Source of the DNA: CAZTLI01 sp964614375 | Lineage (GTDB): Bacteria > Chloroflexota > Anaerolineae > Aggregatilineales > Phototrophicaceae | Length of the DNA: 12,577 bases | Direction: 5' to 3' | NCBI GenBank assembly: GCA_964614375.1 | Contig: CAZTLI010000118.1 | Location: forward strand, 1-12,577 | Shown here: one piece after another, positions 6,050 to 12,577 of the stretch | Layout of the letters: each line of letters begins with the position of its first letter | Numbering within the stretch: the first letter of the stretch is position 1 | Made by a program: the position numbers and the translations under genes | Notes under the pieces: generated by a model | The model's input: only the letters and a program-made list of their open reading frames with translations | Database searches by the model: none | Told to the model about the DNA's origin: nothing

Positions 6050-6835
6050 TCACGGCACAGTCTGCAAATGCACATCCACCGCACGGCGAAAGGCATCCCA
6101 CTGGTCGGTATGGACAGGATGACCACAGTCGAACAGTTCCAACCGACCCTGTTTCACCCCTTTGAGGAACACATTGGCAAATTCCGCCGGATTGAGCGTG
6201 TCGAGTTTGCCGAGCATCAACAGCACCGGGCAGGTGATTTTCGGCGCGAGGCTGACGCTGACATCGCCGCCGCCGTCGATGTAATGTTTCATGGCCTTAA
6301 TCCAGTCGAGGACGAAGGCGTCTTTGCTGGCGAGGCCGTGCAGTTCGACCTCTGCGTCGGTAATCCAGTTGCCGGGGAAGGATCGCTGCACCACCGGGCG
6401 CATCGCCTGCCCAAAATAACCCACCGCCCCCCACACCGCTGTCGATAGCGCGCGGTCTGGCGCAGTACCCGCGAGTATCAGCGCCACTTCGCCGCCATCG
6501 GAATAGCCGAAAATGTGCGCCTGCGGAACATCCAGCGCATCCAGCAACGCCAGCACATCGTCCGCATCCCGCCGATAGAAATCAATGGGGAAATCACGCG
6601 GTTTGGGCGTCGATTGACCATAGCCGCGCAGTGTGGGCGCAATCACCCGATAACCGCGTCCTGCCAGCCAATCCGCCACCATTTGAATATCGTCGTCCGC
6701 GCCCGTTTGCAAACGCCCATGAATGACCAGCGCCGTCTGTCCATTGGGGCGGGTCGGGGGCGTCGTCTCGACATAGTGCAGTCGCGCGCCTGTCGCGATG
6801 TCTTGCAGCTGCGATTGTGGATTGAGGTCGGTCAT
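6050..6835 (-). CDS. Alpha/beta hydrolase
   Basis: The product is 261 residues with an alpha/beta-hydrolase fold: oxyanion motif VIHGRLQTG (37-45), LRGYGQST (69-76), nucleophile elbow FGYSDGGEVA with Ser112 (109-118), acid GKLDTLNP with Asp212 (209-216), and His239 in CGHPVHTDQW. All three triad members are present, so it is probably active. There is no signal peptide, so it is probably cytosolic. The family covers esterases, lipases, haloperoxidases and C-C hydrolases; substrate cannot be told. I chose ATG 6835 (MTDLNPQ). The frame also extends to TTG 6874, but the added residues are basic and unlike the family's N-terminus. Its stop codon faces the MoaB-type gene's end 15 bases away. Confidence 0.88.
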   Translation of the reverse strand: MTDLNPQSQLQDIATGARLHYVETTPPTRPNGQTALVIHGRLQTGADDDIQMVADWLAGRGYRVIAPTLRGYGQSTPKPRDFPIDFYRRDADDVLALLDALDVPQAHIFGYSDGGEVALILAGTAPDRALSTAVWGAVGYFGQAMRPVVQRSFPGNWITDAEVELHGLASKDAFVLDWIKAMKHYIDGGGDVSVSLAPKITCPVLLMLGKLDTLNPAEFANVFLKGVKQGRLELFDCGHPVHTDQWDAFRRAVDVHLQTVP

Positions 6836-6986
6836 AAGAGCGTCTTCTATCGTGTATAGTCCATGCCGCCGCAAGCATACTGCGAATTGGTGTTGAGGAC
6901 AATGGATACCTGTTGTTTGTACGGCGTTTTCACGATTGGCGTAGATGTCGCGCCCTGATGTTTAAAATGCAGACTGTTGGAATAGG

Positions 6987-7148
6987 ATGATGCGCGCTGT
7001 TTGCTTGATAATGCTATTGGTGTTTACATCTTTTCATGTTATGTGGGGACAAGACGAGTCGTGTCTGGGCACATTTAGCAGCTTTAGCCCATTGCAGCCA
7101 GACGTAACGCCAAACCGCAGCGCCCATTGCTGGCCTACGATGACATAG
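6987..7148 (+). CDS. Small signal-peptide ORF, possibly a broken gene
   Basis: A 53-codon frame (ATG 6987, with a second ATG at 6990) encodes a convincing signal peptide, MRAVCLIMLLVFTSFHVMWG, followed by QDESC and a short polar tail ending PNRSAHCWPTMT. GGAATAGG lies just before the ATG, and TAAAAT (6963-6968) may be a -10. A different frame from about 7100 to TAA 7193-7195 reads ...LLAYDDIAHRWAVQV, which also looks coding. The whole may therefore be one secreted protein disrupted by a frameshift and shortened. Family unknown. The interval 6836-7223 contains nothing else that I recognise. Confidence 0.35.
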   Translation: MMRAVCLIMLLVFTSFHVMWGQDESCLGTFSSFSPLQPDVTPNRSAHCWPTMT

Positions 7149-7223
7149 CACACAGATGGGCGGTGCAAGTGGCAACAACTTTGCCATTAACTTAACCGTA
7201 TGGCGCAGCGGCTGACCGCCCTC

Positions 7224-8138
7224 TTATCTGCCACTGACGATCGTGTTGACCACCGCCAACACCAGATAGGGGCTGTAACACTGTTCGATGGGATAGCGTT
7301 TCCAGACTTTGCCATTGCTGCGATTGAGGAAGAAGAAACGCCGATTAATCACCACCTCGCCCATCTGGTCGCGCGGCAGAAAGTCTTTATCCAGATGCAG
7401 CCCATCCTGCCGCACATACAGGCGGGCAAATTTCAGGTCTTCGCCCCGACGATAACGCGCGAGCAGCGGTTGGGTGTGTGTGGTGACGATTTGCTTGTTT
7501 AACTGTGTGTAGAGTTGGTCATAGTTCGCGTCAAGGCTGGTGACATCGAATACCTTTTTCTCGTTGACAAAAAACATATACGCCCCGGTAATCCACAGCG
7601 AAATGCCCGCCGCCCGTGAATTCGTCAGGCCACCCTGTACGCCGTCCAGTTCATCCCAGCGCACAAACGTCGTGCCCATCAATGCTTTACGTTCGACCCC
7701 GTTCTCATACAGCGTCGTCTTGCGCCCACCCATAACGGCACTGAGCGCGGGCAGTATAATCATCAACATGCCGAGCACAATCAGGATAGGGATACCCCCT
7801 GCGATGAGCGATTCCGCGTTTAACTGAAAATTGCGCGGGAAAAATTGAAACATCAGAATAATCATGGGAATAGACAGCACGCCGATGATGAGTCGCCGGA
7901 TGAGTTGACTCTGGTTGATGCCATATTCCGCCAGCTGGCGTCCGCGCGCGTCACCCTCAACTGGCGTGGTTGGGCGCTTTTGCGGGGGTGCGGCAGCTTT
8001 AGGTGCAAGCTGGTCGATTTTTTCCAGCCACTGCTCGGCGAGGGGATGCTGGACGTTGATGAGAATGCGGCGGGCGTCGTCGTAGCGTTTTTGTTTGATG
8101 AGGTCACGCGCCTGTGTCAAAGCCTGTTTGGTTTCCAT
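7224..8138 (-). CDS. DUF6585-like membrane protein
   Basis: This 304-residue protein has a short helical N-terminal region resembling a half-TPR (TQARDLIKQKRYDDARRIL, 8-26). A Pro-rich linker (about 45-62) follows, then two transmembrane segments (about 83-100 and 111-134) and a cytosolic C-terminal domain. The C-terminal domain contains LYENGVERKA (143-152), RWDELDGVQ (160-168) and YVRQDGLHLD (241-250). Such 'gene-product-wise blunt' patterns, with a Trp-Asp-Glu turn, recall DUF6585/PH-like domains; this assignment is by memory and tentative. ATG 8138 is preceded by AAAGGCAGGG. A perfect TATAAT lies upstream (8176-8171) inside a short dyad. No terminator is obvious after the stop codon. Function unknown; a membrane-associated sensor or scaffold is possible. 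Confidence 0.75.
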   Translation of the reverse strand: METKQALTQARDLIKQKRYDDARRILINVQHPLAEQWLEKIDQLAPKAAAPPQKRPTTPVEGDARGRQLAEYGINQSQLIRRLIIGVLSIPMIILMFQFFPRNFQLNAESLIAGGIPILIVLGMLMIILPALSAVMGGRKTTLYENGVERKALMGTTFVRWDELDGVQGGLTNSRAAGISLWITGAYMFFVNEKKVFDVTSLDANYDQLYTQLNKQIVTTHTQPLLARYRRGEDLKFARLYVRQDGLHLDKDFLPRDQMGEVVINRRFFFLNRSNGKVWKRYPIEQCYSPYLVLAVVNTIVSGR

Positions 8139-8159
8139 ATGCCCTGCCTTTCACGCGAA

Positions 8160-8176
8160 ATAATATCGGTATTATA
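8160..8176 (-). promoter_or_regulatory. TATAAT -10 overlapping a 6-4-6 dyad
   Basis: The minus strand has a perfect TATAAT (8176-8171). Overlapping it is the inverted repeat ATAATA (8160-8165) / TATTAT (8170-8175) with a 4-base spacer, covering the -10 and the likely start site. This is a plausible repressor site, but the dyad is AT-only and could be chance. No good -35 at 17 bases is seen. The rest of 8139-8234 shows nothing else. Confidence 0.45.
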
Positions 8177-8234
8177 GACCATTTTATTGTAATGTGTTGT
8201 GAAAGATTGGTTCGAAGACTGTTTTATGGCAGCG

Positions 8235-8705
8235 CTACTCCACTGCCAGCAGCACTTTGGCGTTGGGTGTGTAATAAAGGGTATAGATGCCGCGATTCTG
8301 GCTGAAATATTGATAGAGTGCCAGATTGACCCGCAGCGTTTCATCACCAATACGGACGAAAAATCCGTTGATGCTGCGAATGAGCGTGATGCGCCCCTGT
8401 ATGGCCTGCACCTGTGGGTCGCGCAGGTCAATGGTGATGGTGATAGCCTGTGCTAATCCATTCAGCCATAACGCAAATGCACCCAGCAGCAGCGCCAATC
8501 CCACAAACGCGCCCCCTCCACGAAACAGCAGCAACCAGACACCACTTCCAATCAACGCCAGCAGCGCGGGTTGATTCAACAGTCGCGCACGCCGCATCTT
8601 CAACAGGGTTTGACGCTGGTCATCGCTCACATGGCCCGCACGATTGGCTTGCAAATCCACCTCAGCAAATGTCAGCAAGTCGTGCAGCCTCGGCGCGTCC
8701 CTCAT
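8235..8705 (-). CDS. Two-TM protein, paralogue of its upstream neighbour
   Basis: The 156-residue product has a soluble N-terminal helix (LLTFAEVDLQANRAGHVSDD, 10-29), two adjacent transmembrane segments (about 46-61 and 65-83) and a C-terminal beta-rich domain (VQAIQGRITL, 99-108; FFVRIGDETLRVN, 115-127; YTLYYTPNAKVLLAVE, 141-156). The same blocks appear in the same order in the gene directly upstream, which points to tandem duplication. Its ATG 8705 overlaps that gene's TGA by 4 bases (ATGA), so translation is probably coupled. It lacks the long charged tail of its partner and ends at the shared 'LVAAE/LLAVE' point. No known function; the C-terminal domain probably faces the cytoplasm. Confidence 0.8.
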   Translation of the reverse strand: MRDAPRLHDLLTFAEVDLQANRAGHVSDDQRQTLLKMRRARLLNQPALLALIGSGVWLLLFRGGGAFVGLALLLGAFALWLNGLAQAITITIDLRDPQVQAIQGRITLIRSINGFFVRIGDETLRVNLALYQYFSQNRGIYTLYYTPNAKVLLAVE

Positions 8706-9307
8706 GGGCGATTCCGGCGCTGGCGGCGTGGGGCAGATTCTTCAACTTCATCAGCAGGATAATTCGCTTGGTCGGCGAGTCGATTCGAGTCGGGCACGAA
8801 GTAGTCATCGTGCAGGTGTTCCGCCGCGACCAGTTGATTGATGGTCGGGATGTAATAGAGACAATAGGGTTCGTGATTCTTGAAGCCCAAAAATACCTCT
8901 TTCGAGACTTTAAATTCTTTTTCGCCGATTTTGATTTTGAACTTGGGCGAATCACCGCCGCTGATGTCGAGGGTGATAACGCCTTCGACAGCCTCGACAG
9001 TGGGTTCGCGCATATAGCTGTTGTACATCTCCCAGAAGCGCCGGATTTCGCGTTGACTGGCCCAGATGCCCGCGAGTCCGATCAGAATAATGAGCGCTTT
9101 AATCCACCAGACGACCTGCATCAGCGTAAAAATCAGCAGAAGCGCCGCCGCAGCTACACTCAGGCCGACCTTCACCCAATAATCCCACTGCCGGATGCGG
9201 GCGCGCTGCGATGGGCCGAGATACCCCTCACGATTGGCGTCTAAATCATCGTCGGTGAATTTCAGCAGTGTTTGCAAATGTTCCAGATGTTTGCGCTTGC
9301 CGATCAT
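8702..9307 (-). CDS. Two-TM protein with charged C-terminal tail
   Basis: The product is 201 residues from ATG 9307, which has GGAGA 8 bases upstream; the frame is open to 9361, but that site clearly decides the start. Layout: N-terminal helix LLKFTDDDLDANREGYL (14-30), two TM segments (about 47-63 and 68-84), then a beta-rich domain with VEAVEGVITLDISGGD (104-119), FKIKIGEKEFKVS (123-135) and CLYYIPTINQLVAAE (149-163). A 38-residue polar tail ends in RRQRRNRP. It shares every block but the tail with the gene that overlaps it downstream. The pair could form a heteromer; I infer this from the coupling only. A similar helix plus two-TM plus beta layout is common among uncharacterised membrane proteins. 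Confidence 0.82.
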   Translation of the reverse strand: MIGKRKHLEHLQTLLKFTDDDLDANREGYLGPSQRARIRQWDYWVKVGLSVAAAALLLIFTLMQVVWWIKALIILIGLAGIWASQREIRRFWEMYNSYMREPTVEAVEGVITLDISGGDSPKFKIKIGEKEFKVSKEVFLGFKNHEPYCLYYIPTINQLVAAEHLHDDYFVPDSNRLADQANYPADEVEESAPRRQRRNRP

Positions 9308-9340
9308 TTTGCTTTCTCCATGACCGCTGTTCCTGCCTCT

Positions 9341-9380
9341 ATTATGGCGCAAAATCCGCATTCACCATAACCCGAATGCG
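9341..9380 (-). promoter_or_regulatory. Candidate promoter with dyad at -35
   Basis: The minus strand has CATAAT (9346-9341), one mismatch from TATAAT, about 34 bases before ATG 9307. An inverted repeat CGCATTC (9357-9363) / GAATGCG (9374-9380) brackets the -35 position, which itself is a poor match. This fits a regulated promoter for the two-TM gene pair, but is not strong evidence. Confidence 0.4.
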
Positions 9381-9470
9381 TGGGGGTTGACCTGATGGAC
9401 GATGACCCCGCATTGACCGTTTATGCAAAAACGCTGCTGGCACACGTATCCCGCTGAGGAATATCAAACA

Positions 9471-9496
9471 CCCGCTGAACCAGTTGATTCAGCGGG
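9471..9496 (-). terminator. Hairpin after the STAS-like gene
   Basis: A perfect 9-bp stem CCCGCTGAA (9471-9479) / TTCAGCGGG (9488-9496) with an 8-base loop; on the minus strand TGTTTGAT follows, so the T-run is weak. It lies about 120 bases after the STAS-like gene's stop codon. It is the only terminator-like feature in the 307-base gap 9308-9614. The rest of that gap holds only the promoter dyad above and unconvincing short frames. Confidence 0.5.
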
Positions 9497-9614
9497 CGGT
9501 GGCTGACGCAGAATGATGGCGGTCTGCACTTTGAACGCGACTGCGTATGGCTTCGGCGGTGGTTGCGGTGTTGGGCGTGCCGCTTTTTTGCAACCCGCAA
9601 TCCAGTGATGATGA

Positions 9615-9986
9615 CTAGGCAGCGATGAGGTGATGAAGTAAAGAATCGGCTTCGGCGACAGAAGCAACCATCTGTATCTTCACCCCTGCCAGCTGCGACA
9701 CCATTTTGCCGACAAATCGGGCGAGGCCGCTGCTGCCGACCAATACCGTAACGCCCTGTTTTTGCACACTTCTCAGGGATTGTATCACCAGCGCGAATTG
9801 GCTGATTTCGGCGGGGAAATTTTTGGCGGCAGTGATGTCTACAATTTGATGCACTTTATGATTGACATGCGCCGCCAACTGATTGATGTGTTGACCGGCT
9901 GCTTCAATATCTTCCAGCGTGATTTCGTCATAAAAGCGGCTGTAGATGATGTCGTTTTCTTGATGCCATGCCACATTGACGGGCAT
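9615..9986 (-). CDS. Small STAS/SpoIIAA-like protein
   Basis: This is a 123-residue soluble protein with an alternating beta/alpha pattern: VAWHQENDIIYSRFYDEIT (5-23), a helix LEDIEAAGQHINQLAAHV, HQIVDITAAKNFPAE (46-60), a helix FALVIQSLRSVQKQG, VTVLVGSSGLARFVGKMVSQ (79-98), and the closing strand VKIQMVAS with a helix AEADSLLHHL. Strand VDITAAK, the turn and helix after it, and the length match STAS/SpoIIAA-like domains, which act as switch or lipid-binding proteins; the exact family is not certain. ATG 9986 has GGAGA 6 bases upstream, so the longer frame to 10010 is rejected. It has its own promoter candidate and terminator hairpin. No kinase or anti-sigma partner is seen nearby. Confidence 0.7.
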   Translation of the reverse strand: MPVNVAWHQENDIIYSRFYDEITLEDIEAAGQHINQLAAHVNHKVHQIVDITAAKNFPAEISQFALVIQSLRSVQKQGVTVLVGSSGLARFVGKMVSQLAGVKIQMVASVAEADSLLHHLIAA

Positions 9987-10012
9987 ATATATTCTCCATG
10001 AACTTTCCAATG

Positions 10013-10042
10013 ATTATCAAGACAGATACAATCGTAACACAA
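10013..10042 (-). promoter_or_regulatory. Candidate promoter of the STAS-like gene
   Basis: On the minus strand GATAAT (10018-10013; five of six) lies 18 bases from TTGTGT (10042-10037; three of six to TTGACA). RNA would start near 10006, about 20 bases before ATG 9986. Confidence 0.4.
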
Positions 10043-10102
10043 CATTACGGGCGGGTGGTTGTAAAAAGTATGAAAAAATTCTTTACGTTTGTCGCGAATC
10101 CA

Positions 10103-10136
10103 CCGAAACAAAAAACGGGACACACAGGCATCCCGT
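10103..10136 (-). terminator. Intrinsic terminator of the three-TM gene
   Basis: On the minus strand ACGGGA (10136-10131) pairs with TCCCGT (10120-10115) around a 10-base loop, followed by TTTTTTGTTTC. It lies about 28 bases after the stop codon at 10164. Confidence 0.8.
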
Positions 10137-10163
10137 CTATGGGCTAAGCGTTGAATACGCGCG

Positions 10164-10934
10164 TTATGGGGCAGCCGGAACAGGCGGATGCTGTGCGGCG
10201 ATGTCCCGCTGGCGTTTGGCTTCGTGATACAGATTTCGCAGCATCACAACGAACAACCCGGCGTCGTTATAGGGCTTTTTGCTGAATTCGCCCGCCGTAA
10301 CCAGCGCGTTCGCCAATTCTTGAATGCGCGTTTCTTTCGATTCTGCGCTGCCTTCGTCGATGTCTTCAAACTGGTCGAGCACGTCCACCAGTTCGTTGAT
10401 GCCGAGCGCATGAAACGCCCGCACCACTTCATGCGCCGAAAAGTTTCGCAGGAAATAGGCCTGATTCTTCCAGTCCAACCGGGTGTTGTCATCCACAGCG
10501 GAGATGCGTTCTAAGAATTCATTGCCCGCCGTCGCCAGCACCTGAATCGTCGTGATGCCCTCGTCCTGTAGATAGACCGCCAGCGTTGGGTCGATGCCTT
10601 GCACCGCAGACAGAGACAATTCATCGCCTGCGTAGATACCCACCAGCCGTCCGATACGGCTGATAAGCATATTGATGAAATCGTTGGTCGCCGCGCCGAC
10701 GACAAACGCCCCCATAATCGCCACATAGGGATCGACAACGCGCGCTTCGTTCAGTGGATTGTTGCCAGAGACCGTGTTGAGCAGCAGCCACCACAACGCC
10801 GCGCCAAACAGACCAGAAATCAGCCGAAACGTGCTGCCGAGATAGAAGTGGGGCACGATGCTCTTGTTGACAAAGCGCATCAAGGTCGCGCTCATGAAAA
10901 TGACCAGAAAACCCGCATAAGCCCCCCACAACAC
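10164..10934 (-). CDS. Three-TM membrane protein of unknown function
   Basis: The 256-residue product has three predicted transmembrane segments (about 5-23, 36-55 and 68-90) in the N-terminal third, then a soluble domain. The soluble part includes GIDPTLAVYLQDEGITTIQVLATA (113-136, split here as GIDPTLAVYLQDEG and ITTIQVLATA), which resembles a helix-hairpin-helix-like 'GI..A..L...GI.T...LA' pattern. It also contains several amphipathic helices (HALGINELVDVLDQFEDID, 175-193) and a Pro/Ala-rich end. I do not recognise a family. The start is unclear: GTG 10934 lacks a ribosome site and ATG 10895 (MSATLMRF) would cut the first TM. A dyad-bearing promoter candidate lies upstream and a good terminator downstream, so it is probably monocistronic. 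Confidence 0.65.
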   Translation of the reverse strand: MLWGAYAGFLVIFMSATLMRFVNKSIVPHFYLGSTFRLISGLFGAALWWLLLNTVSGNNPLNEARVVDPYVAIMGAFVVGAATNDFINMLISRIGRLVGIYAGDELSLSAVQGIDPTLAVYLQDEGITTIQVLATAGNEFLERISAVDDNTRLDWKNQAYFLRNFSAHEVVRAFHALGINELVDVLDQFEDIDEGSAESKETRIQELANALVTAGEFSKKPYNDAGLFVVMLRNLYHEAKRQRDIAAQHPPVPAAP

Positions 10935-10961
10935 CAGCGGCGCATCGTGTAGATGCGTGTA

Positions 10962-10992
10962 ACGATAGGTTACACTACGTATAGTGTATCAA
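10962..10992 (-). promoter_or_regulatory. Dyad in a 19-base promoter spacer
   Basis: The inverted repeat TACACTA (10971-10977) / TAGTGTA (10982-10988) with a 4-base spacer lies upstream of the three-TM gene. On the minus strand TTGATA (10992-10987; five of six to TTGACA) and TATCGT (10967-10962; four of six) are separated by 19 bases, so the dyad would sit in the spacer as in MerR-type promoters. The -35 overlaps the T-run of the efp terminator. The dyad is clear; the promoter reading is an inference. Confidence 0.4.
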
Positions 10993-11037
10993 AAAAATGC
11001 CGCGACATTCCCGATTCTGATTGTGGGAAGACGCGGC
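10991..11037 (-). terminator. Intrinsic terminator of efp
   Basis: On the minus strand GCCGCG (11037-11032) pairs with CGCGGC (11004-10999) and TTCCC (11029-11025) with GGGAA (11012-11008), with a small asymmetric internal loop and a 12-base apical loop. An A and then seven T (10997-10991) follow. It lies about 75 bases after the efp stop codon. Confidence 0.8.
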
Positions 11038-11112
11038 GTGTGATGAACATCGTATGCGTTACGTGACAGAAGTCCCGGACGAAGCCGTGACTACTGTTTA
11101 TAGGCGCGGGGA

Positions 11113-11673
11113 CTAGACGCGGGTGAGGTATGTCCCGCCGTTTTCAATATTGATGCGGATGACATCGCCCACGCTGACGAACAATGGTACAGTCACTTCC
11201 AGTCCGGTTTCGAGCTTGACCTTCTTGGTCGGGCTGTTGGCGGTATCCCCGGCGACGGCGGGTTCGGCCTCAACGACTTCATATTCCATCGTCTTGGGCA
11301 GTTCATAGTCGATAATTTCGCCATCCAGACTGTTGAGCTTCAATTCCATATTCTCTTTGAGATAGTAAATATCATCGCCAAACACATCCTGCCGCATCTG
11401 GGGTTGTTCAAAGTTCTCCATATCCATGAAAGTCATGAATTCGCCGTCGTTATACAGATACTGCACCGTGCGCCCTTCGACACGGACATCTTCCACCCGT
11501 TCGCCCGAATTGAAGGTCATTTCGGTGGTCGAGCCGGTGCGGAGGTTACGCACGCCCACGCGGATGGTCGCTTTGCCGCGTCCCGGTTTATGGTGCTTAT
11601 AGGTCAGCACCTTATACAGTTCATTGTCGAGTGTAAATGTCGTCCCATTACGGAGCTTATTGACATCTATCAT
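11113..11673 (-). CDS. efp: Elongation factor P
   Basis: The 186-residue cytosolic protein matches the three-domain tRNA-mimic EF-P, which binds between the P and E sites of the ribosome and rescues stalling at consecutive prolines. Domain I holds the tip loop KHHKPGRGKA (26-35). Next come RVGVRNLRTGSTTEMTF (38-54), the domain II core VQYLYNDGEFMTFMDMENFEQ (70-90), and domain III with TGLEVTVPLFVSVGDVIRIN ending in GTYLTRV. Length is normal. The residue at the modification tip is Arg32, not Lys. ATG 11673 has AAGGA 13 bases upstream, a long spacing. It follows rho on the same strand with about 121 bases between, and its own terminator follows. Confidence 0.97.
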   Translation of the reverse strand: MIDVNKLRNGTTFTLDNELYKVLTYKHHKPGRGKATIRVGVRNLRTGSTTEMTFNSGERVEDVRVEGRTVQYLYNDGEFMTFMDMENFEQPQMRQDVFGDDIYYLKENMELKLNSLDGEIIDYELPKTMEYEVVEAEPAVAGDTANSPTKKVKLETGLEVTVPLFVSVGDVIRINIENGGTYLTRV

Positions 11674-11738
11674 TGCGGGTTAACTATCCTTCTTCTGATA
11701 CATATTGGCACGATTTTTCAATAGATTCAGGGGGGATA

Positions 11739-11770
11739 GAGGCGTCCGCATTGATAACGGCGCACGCCTC
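11739..11770. repeat. Hairpin between rho and efp
   Basis: The arms GAGGCGT (11739-11745) and ACGCCTC (11764-11770) pair perfectly, with an inner CCG/CGG stem and a 3-base bulge. On the minus strand it is followed by TATCCCCCC and not by a T-run. It may slow or separate rho and efp transcripts; the role is uncertain. No convincing efp promoter was found in the rest of 11674-11794. Confidence 0.45.
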
Positions 11771-11794
11771 GCTCATACCGGTGATAGGGATGCC

Positions 11795-12577
11795 TTAGTA
11801 ACGCCAGTCGTGATTGTTGGTGTTATTCCCCAGCGGCAGTGTATTGAGGAATTCCTCGTTGGTTTCGGTCTGGCGGAAGGTATTCAGCAATTGTTCAAAG
11901 GCCGATGTATCGCCGCCGTCCTGTTCATGTAAGTGCGACAACATCCGCCGCATGACATACACCCGTTGGATGACATCTGGCCCGAGCAGGAGGTCTTCGC
12001 GTCGGGTCGAGGATTGTTCAATATCGAAGGCCGGGAACACCCGTCGCTGCTGCAATTTGCGGCTGAGGTGCAGTTCCATATTACCTGTGCCCTTGAATTC
12101 TTCATAAATCACGTCGTCCATCTTGCTGCCCGTATTGACCAGACAGGTCGCGACAATCGTGAGGCTGCCGCCTTCTTCGACATTGCGCGCCGCGCCGAAG
12201 ATGCGTTTGGGCGGATGAATAGCCGACGGGTCAAGACCGCCCGACAGCGTGCGTCCGCTGGTGGGCACGACCAGGTTATAGGCACGCGCGAGTCGGGTGA
12301 TACTATCCAGCAGCACCACCACATGCCGCCCCAATTCGACCAGTCGCTTCGCCCGTTCTAAGGCCATTTCCGCCACGCGCACATGATGCTGCACCGGGTC
12401 GTCAAATGTCGAGGCGATGACTTCGGCTTCGACTGAACGATCCATATCGGTCACTTCTTCCGGGCGTTCACCGATGAGGACAATCATCAAATGGACATCA
12501 TGATATTTGCGACTGATGGCGTTGGCGATGTCTTTCAATACGGTTGTTTTACCCGCTTTTGGCGGCGACACAATCAA
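11795..12577 (-). CDS. rho: Transcription termination factor Rho (C-terminal part, partial)
   Basis: The frame enters from the right edge and yields 260 residues of the Rho ATPase domain; the N-terminal RNA-binding domain lies outside the window. Seen in order: Walker A, IVSPPKAGKTTVLK (2-15); IVLIGERPEEVTDM (32-45); Walker B, VVVLLDSITRLARAYN (86-101); the PTSGRTLSGGLDPSA (105-119) segment; RNA-contact loop region VNTGSKMDDVIYEEFKGTGN (146-165); and ELHLSRKLQQRRVFPAFDI (167-185). The Q-loop and R-loop segments look intact, so the enzyme is probably active: a hexameric helicase ending RNA synthesis. The C-terminus carries a polar tail, EEFLNTLPLGNNTNNHDWRY. Rho normally ends near the helical LLDxxxxT segment, so the tail is slightly long. 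Confidence 0.97.
   Translation of the reverse strand: MIVSPPKAGKTTVLKDIANAISRKYHDVHLMIVLIGERPEEVTDMDRSVEAEVIASTFDDPVQHHVRVAEMALERAKRLVELGRHVVVLLDSITRLARAYNLVVPTSGRTLSGGLDPSAIHPPKRIFGAARNVEEGGSLTIVATCLVNTGSKMDDVIYEEFKGTGNMELHLSRKLQQRRVFPAFDIEQSSTRREDLLLGPDVIQRVYVMRRMLSHLHEQDGGDTSAFEQLLNTFRQTETNEEFLNTLPLGNNTNNHDWRY

Noticed and set aside
8450..9244. 264-codon plus-strand frame
   Set aside because: It lies wholly antisense to the two paralogous membrane genes, has no ribosome site, and is His/Pro/Arg-rich in the manner of an antisense shadow.
9395..9457. 20-codon plus-strand frame after GGGGG
   Set aside because: It has a possible ribosome site but no promoter or terminator, and the peptide shows no pattern.
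9464..9667. 67-codon minus-strand Pro-rich frame past the STAS-like gene
   Set aside because: It begins inside the STAS-like gene in another frame, has no ribosome site, and runs through the terminator hairpin.
11071..11113. AGTCCC ... GGGACT inverted repeat after efp
   Set aside because: The loop is about 30 bases with no T-run; the stronger terminator is further on at 10991-11037.

Overview
The window comes from a bacterial chromosome of moderate GC content. It probably belongs to Chloroflexota (Anaerolineae-like): it combines Rho, an EF-P with an arginine tip loop, a PD40-type beta-propeller, a UPF0104 flippase-like protein and several membrane or STAS-like proteins of unknown function. 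That placement is inferred from protein style and was not tested. Most genes are on the minus strand. No rRNA, tRNA, insertion sequence, prophage or CRISPR array was seen.

Layout from left to right. The last 28 codons of a plus-strand gene end at 89 and are followed by an intrinsic terminator. A minus-strand cluster (194-3684) encodes, in transcription order, a secreted C39-like cysteine peptidase with TPRs, a UPF0104 flippase-like membrane protein and a membrane-anchored eight-repeat beta-propeller. The last two are 5 bases apart. Next is a 520-base stretch holding a decayed aldo/keto reductase C-terminus and a terminator, then a protein with two SWIM-type zinc motifs (4205-4711). Upstream of the SWIM gene is a compact leader: a near-consensus promoter, a strong Shine-Dalgarno site, a 12-codon ORF, and a 13-bp perfect terminator hairpin that begins at the ORF's stop codon.

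The only complete plus-strand genes form a pair, a GNAT acetyltransferase followed at zero distance by a MoaB/Mog-type molybdopterin protein (5054-6034). They converge on an alpha/beta hydrolase (6050-6835). After a gap with a small plus-strand signal-peptide ORF, minus-strand genes resume: a DUF6585-like membrane protein (7224-8138), two adjacent paralogous two-TM proteins that overlap by 4 bases (8235-9307), a small STAS-like protein (9615-9986) and a three-TM protein of unknown function (10164-10934). The right end carries efp (11113-11673) and the C-terminal 260 codons of rho, which runs off the window.

How the genes work together: rho and efp are housekeeping genes for transcription termination and translation of polyproline stretches. 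The protease, flippase-like and propeller genes may form an envelope module. The most unusual feature is the leader/attenuator-like block in front of the SWIM gene, together with short sequence elements that recur in front of both start codons.
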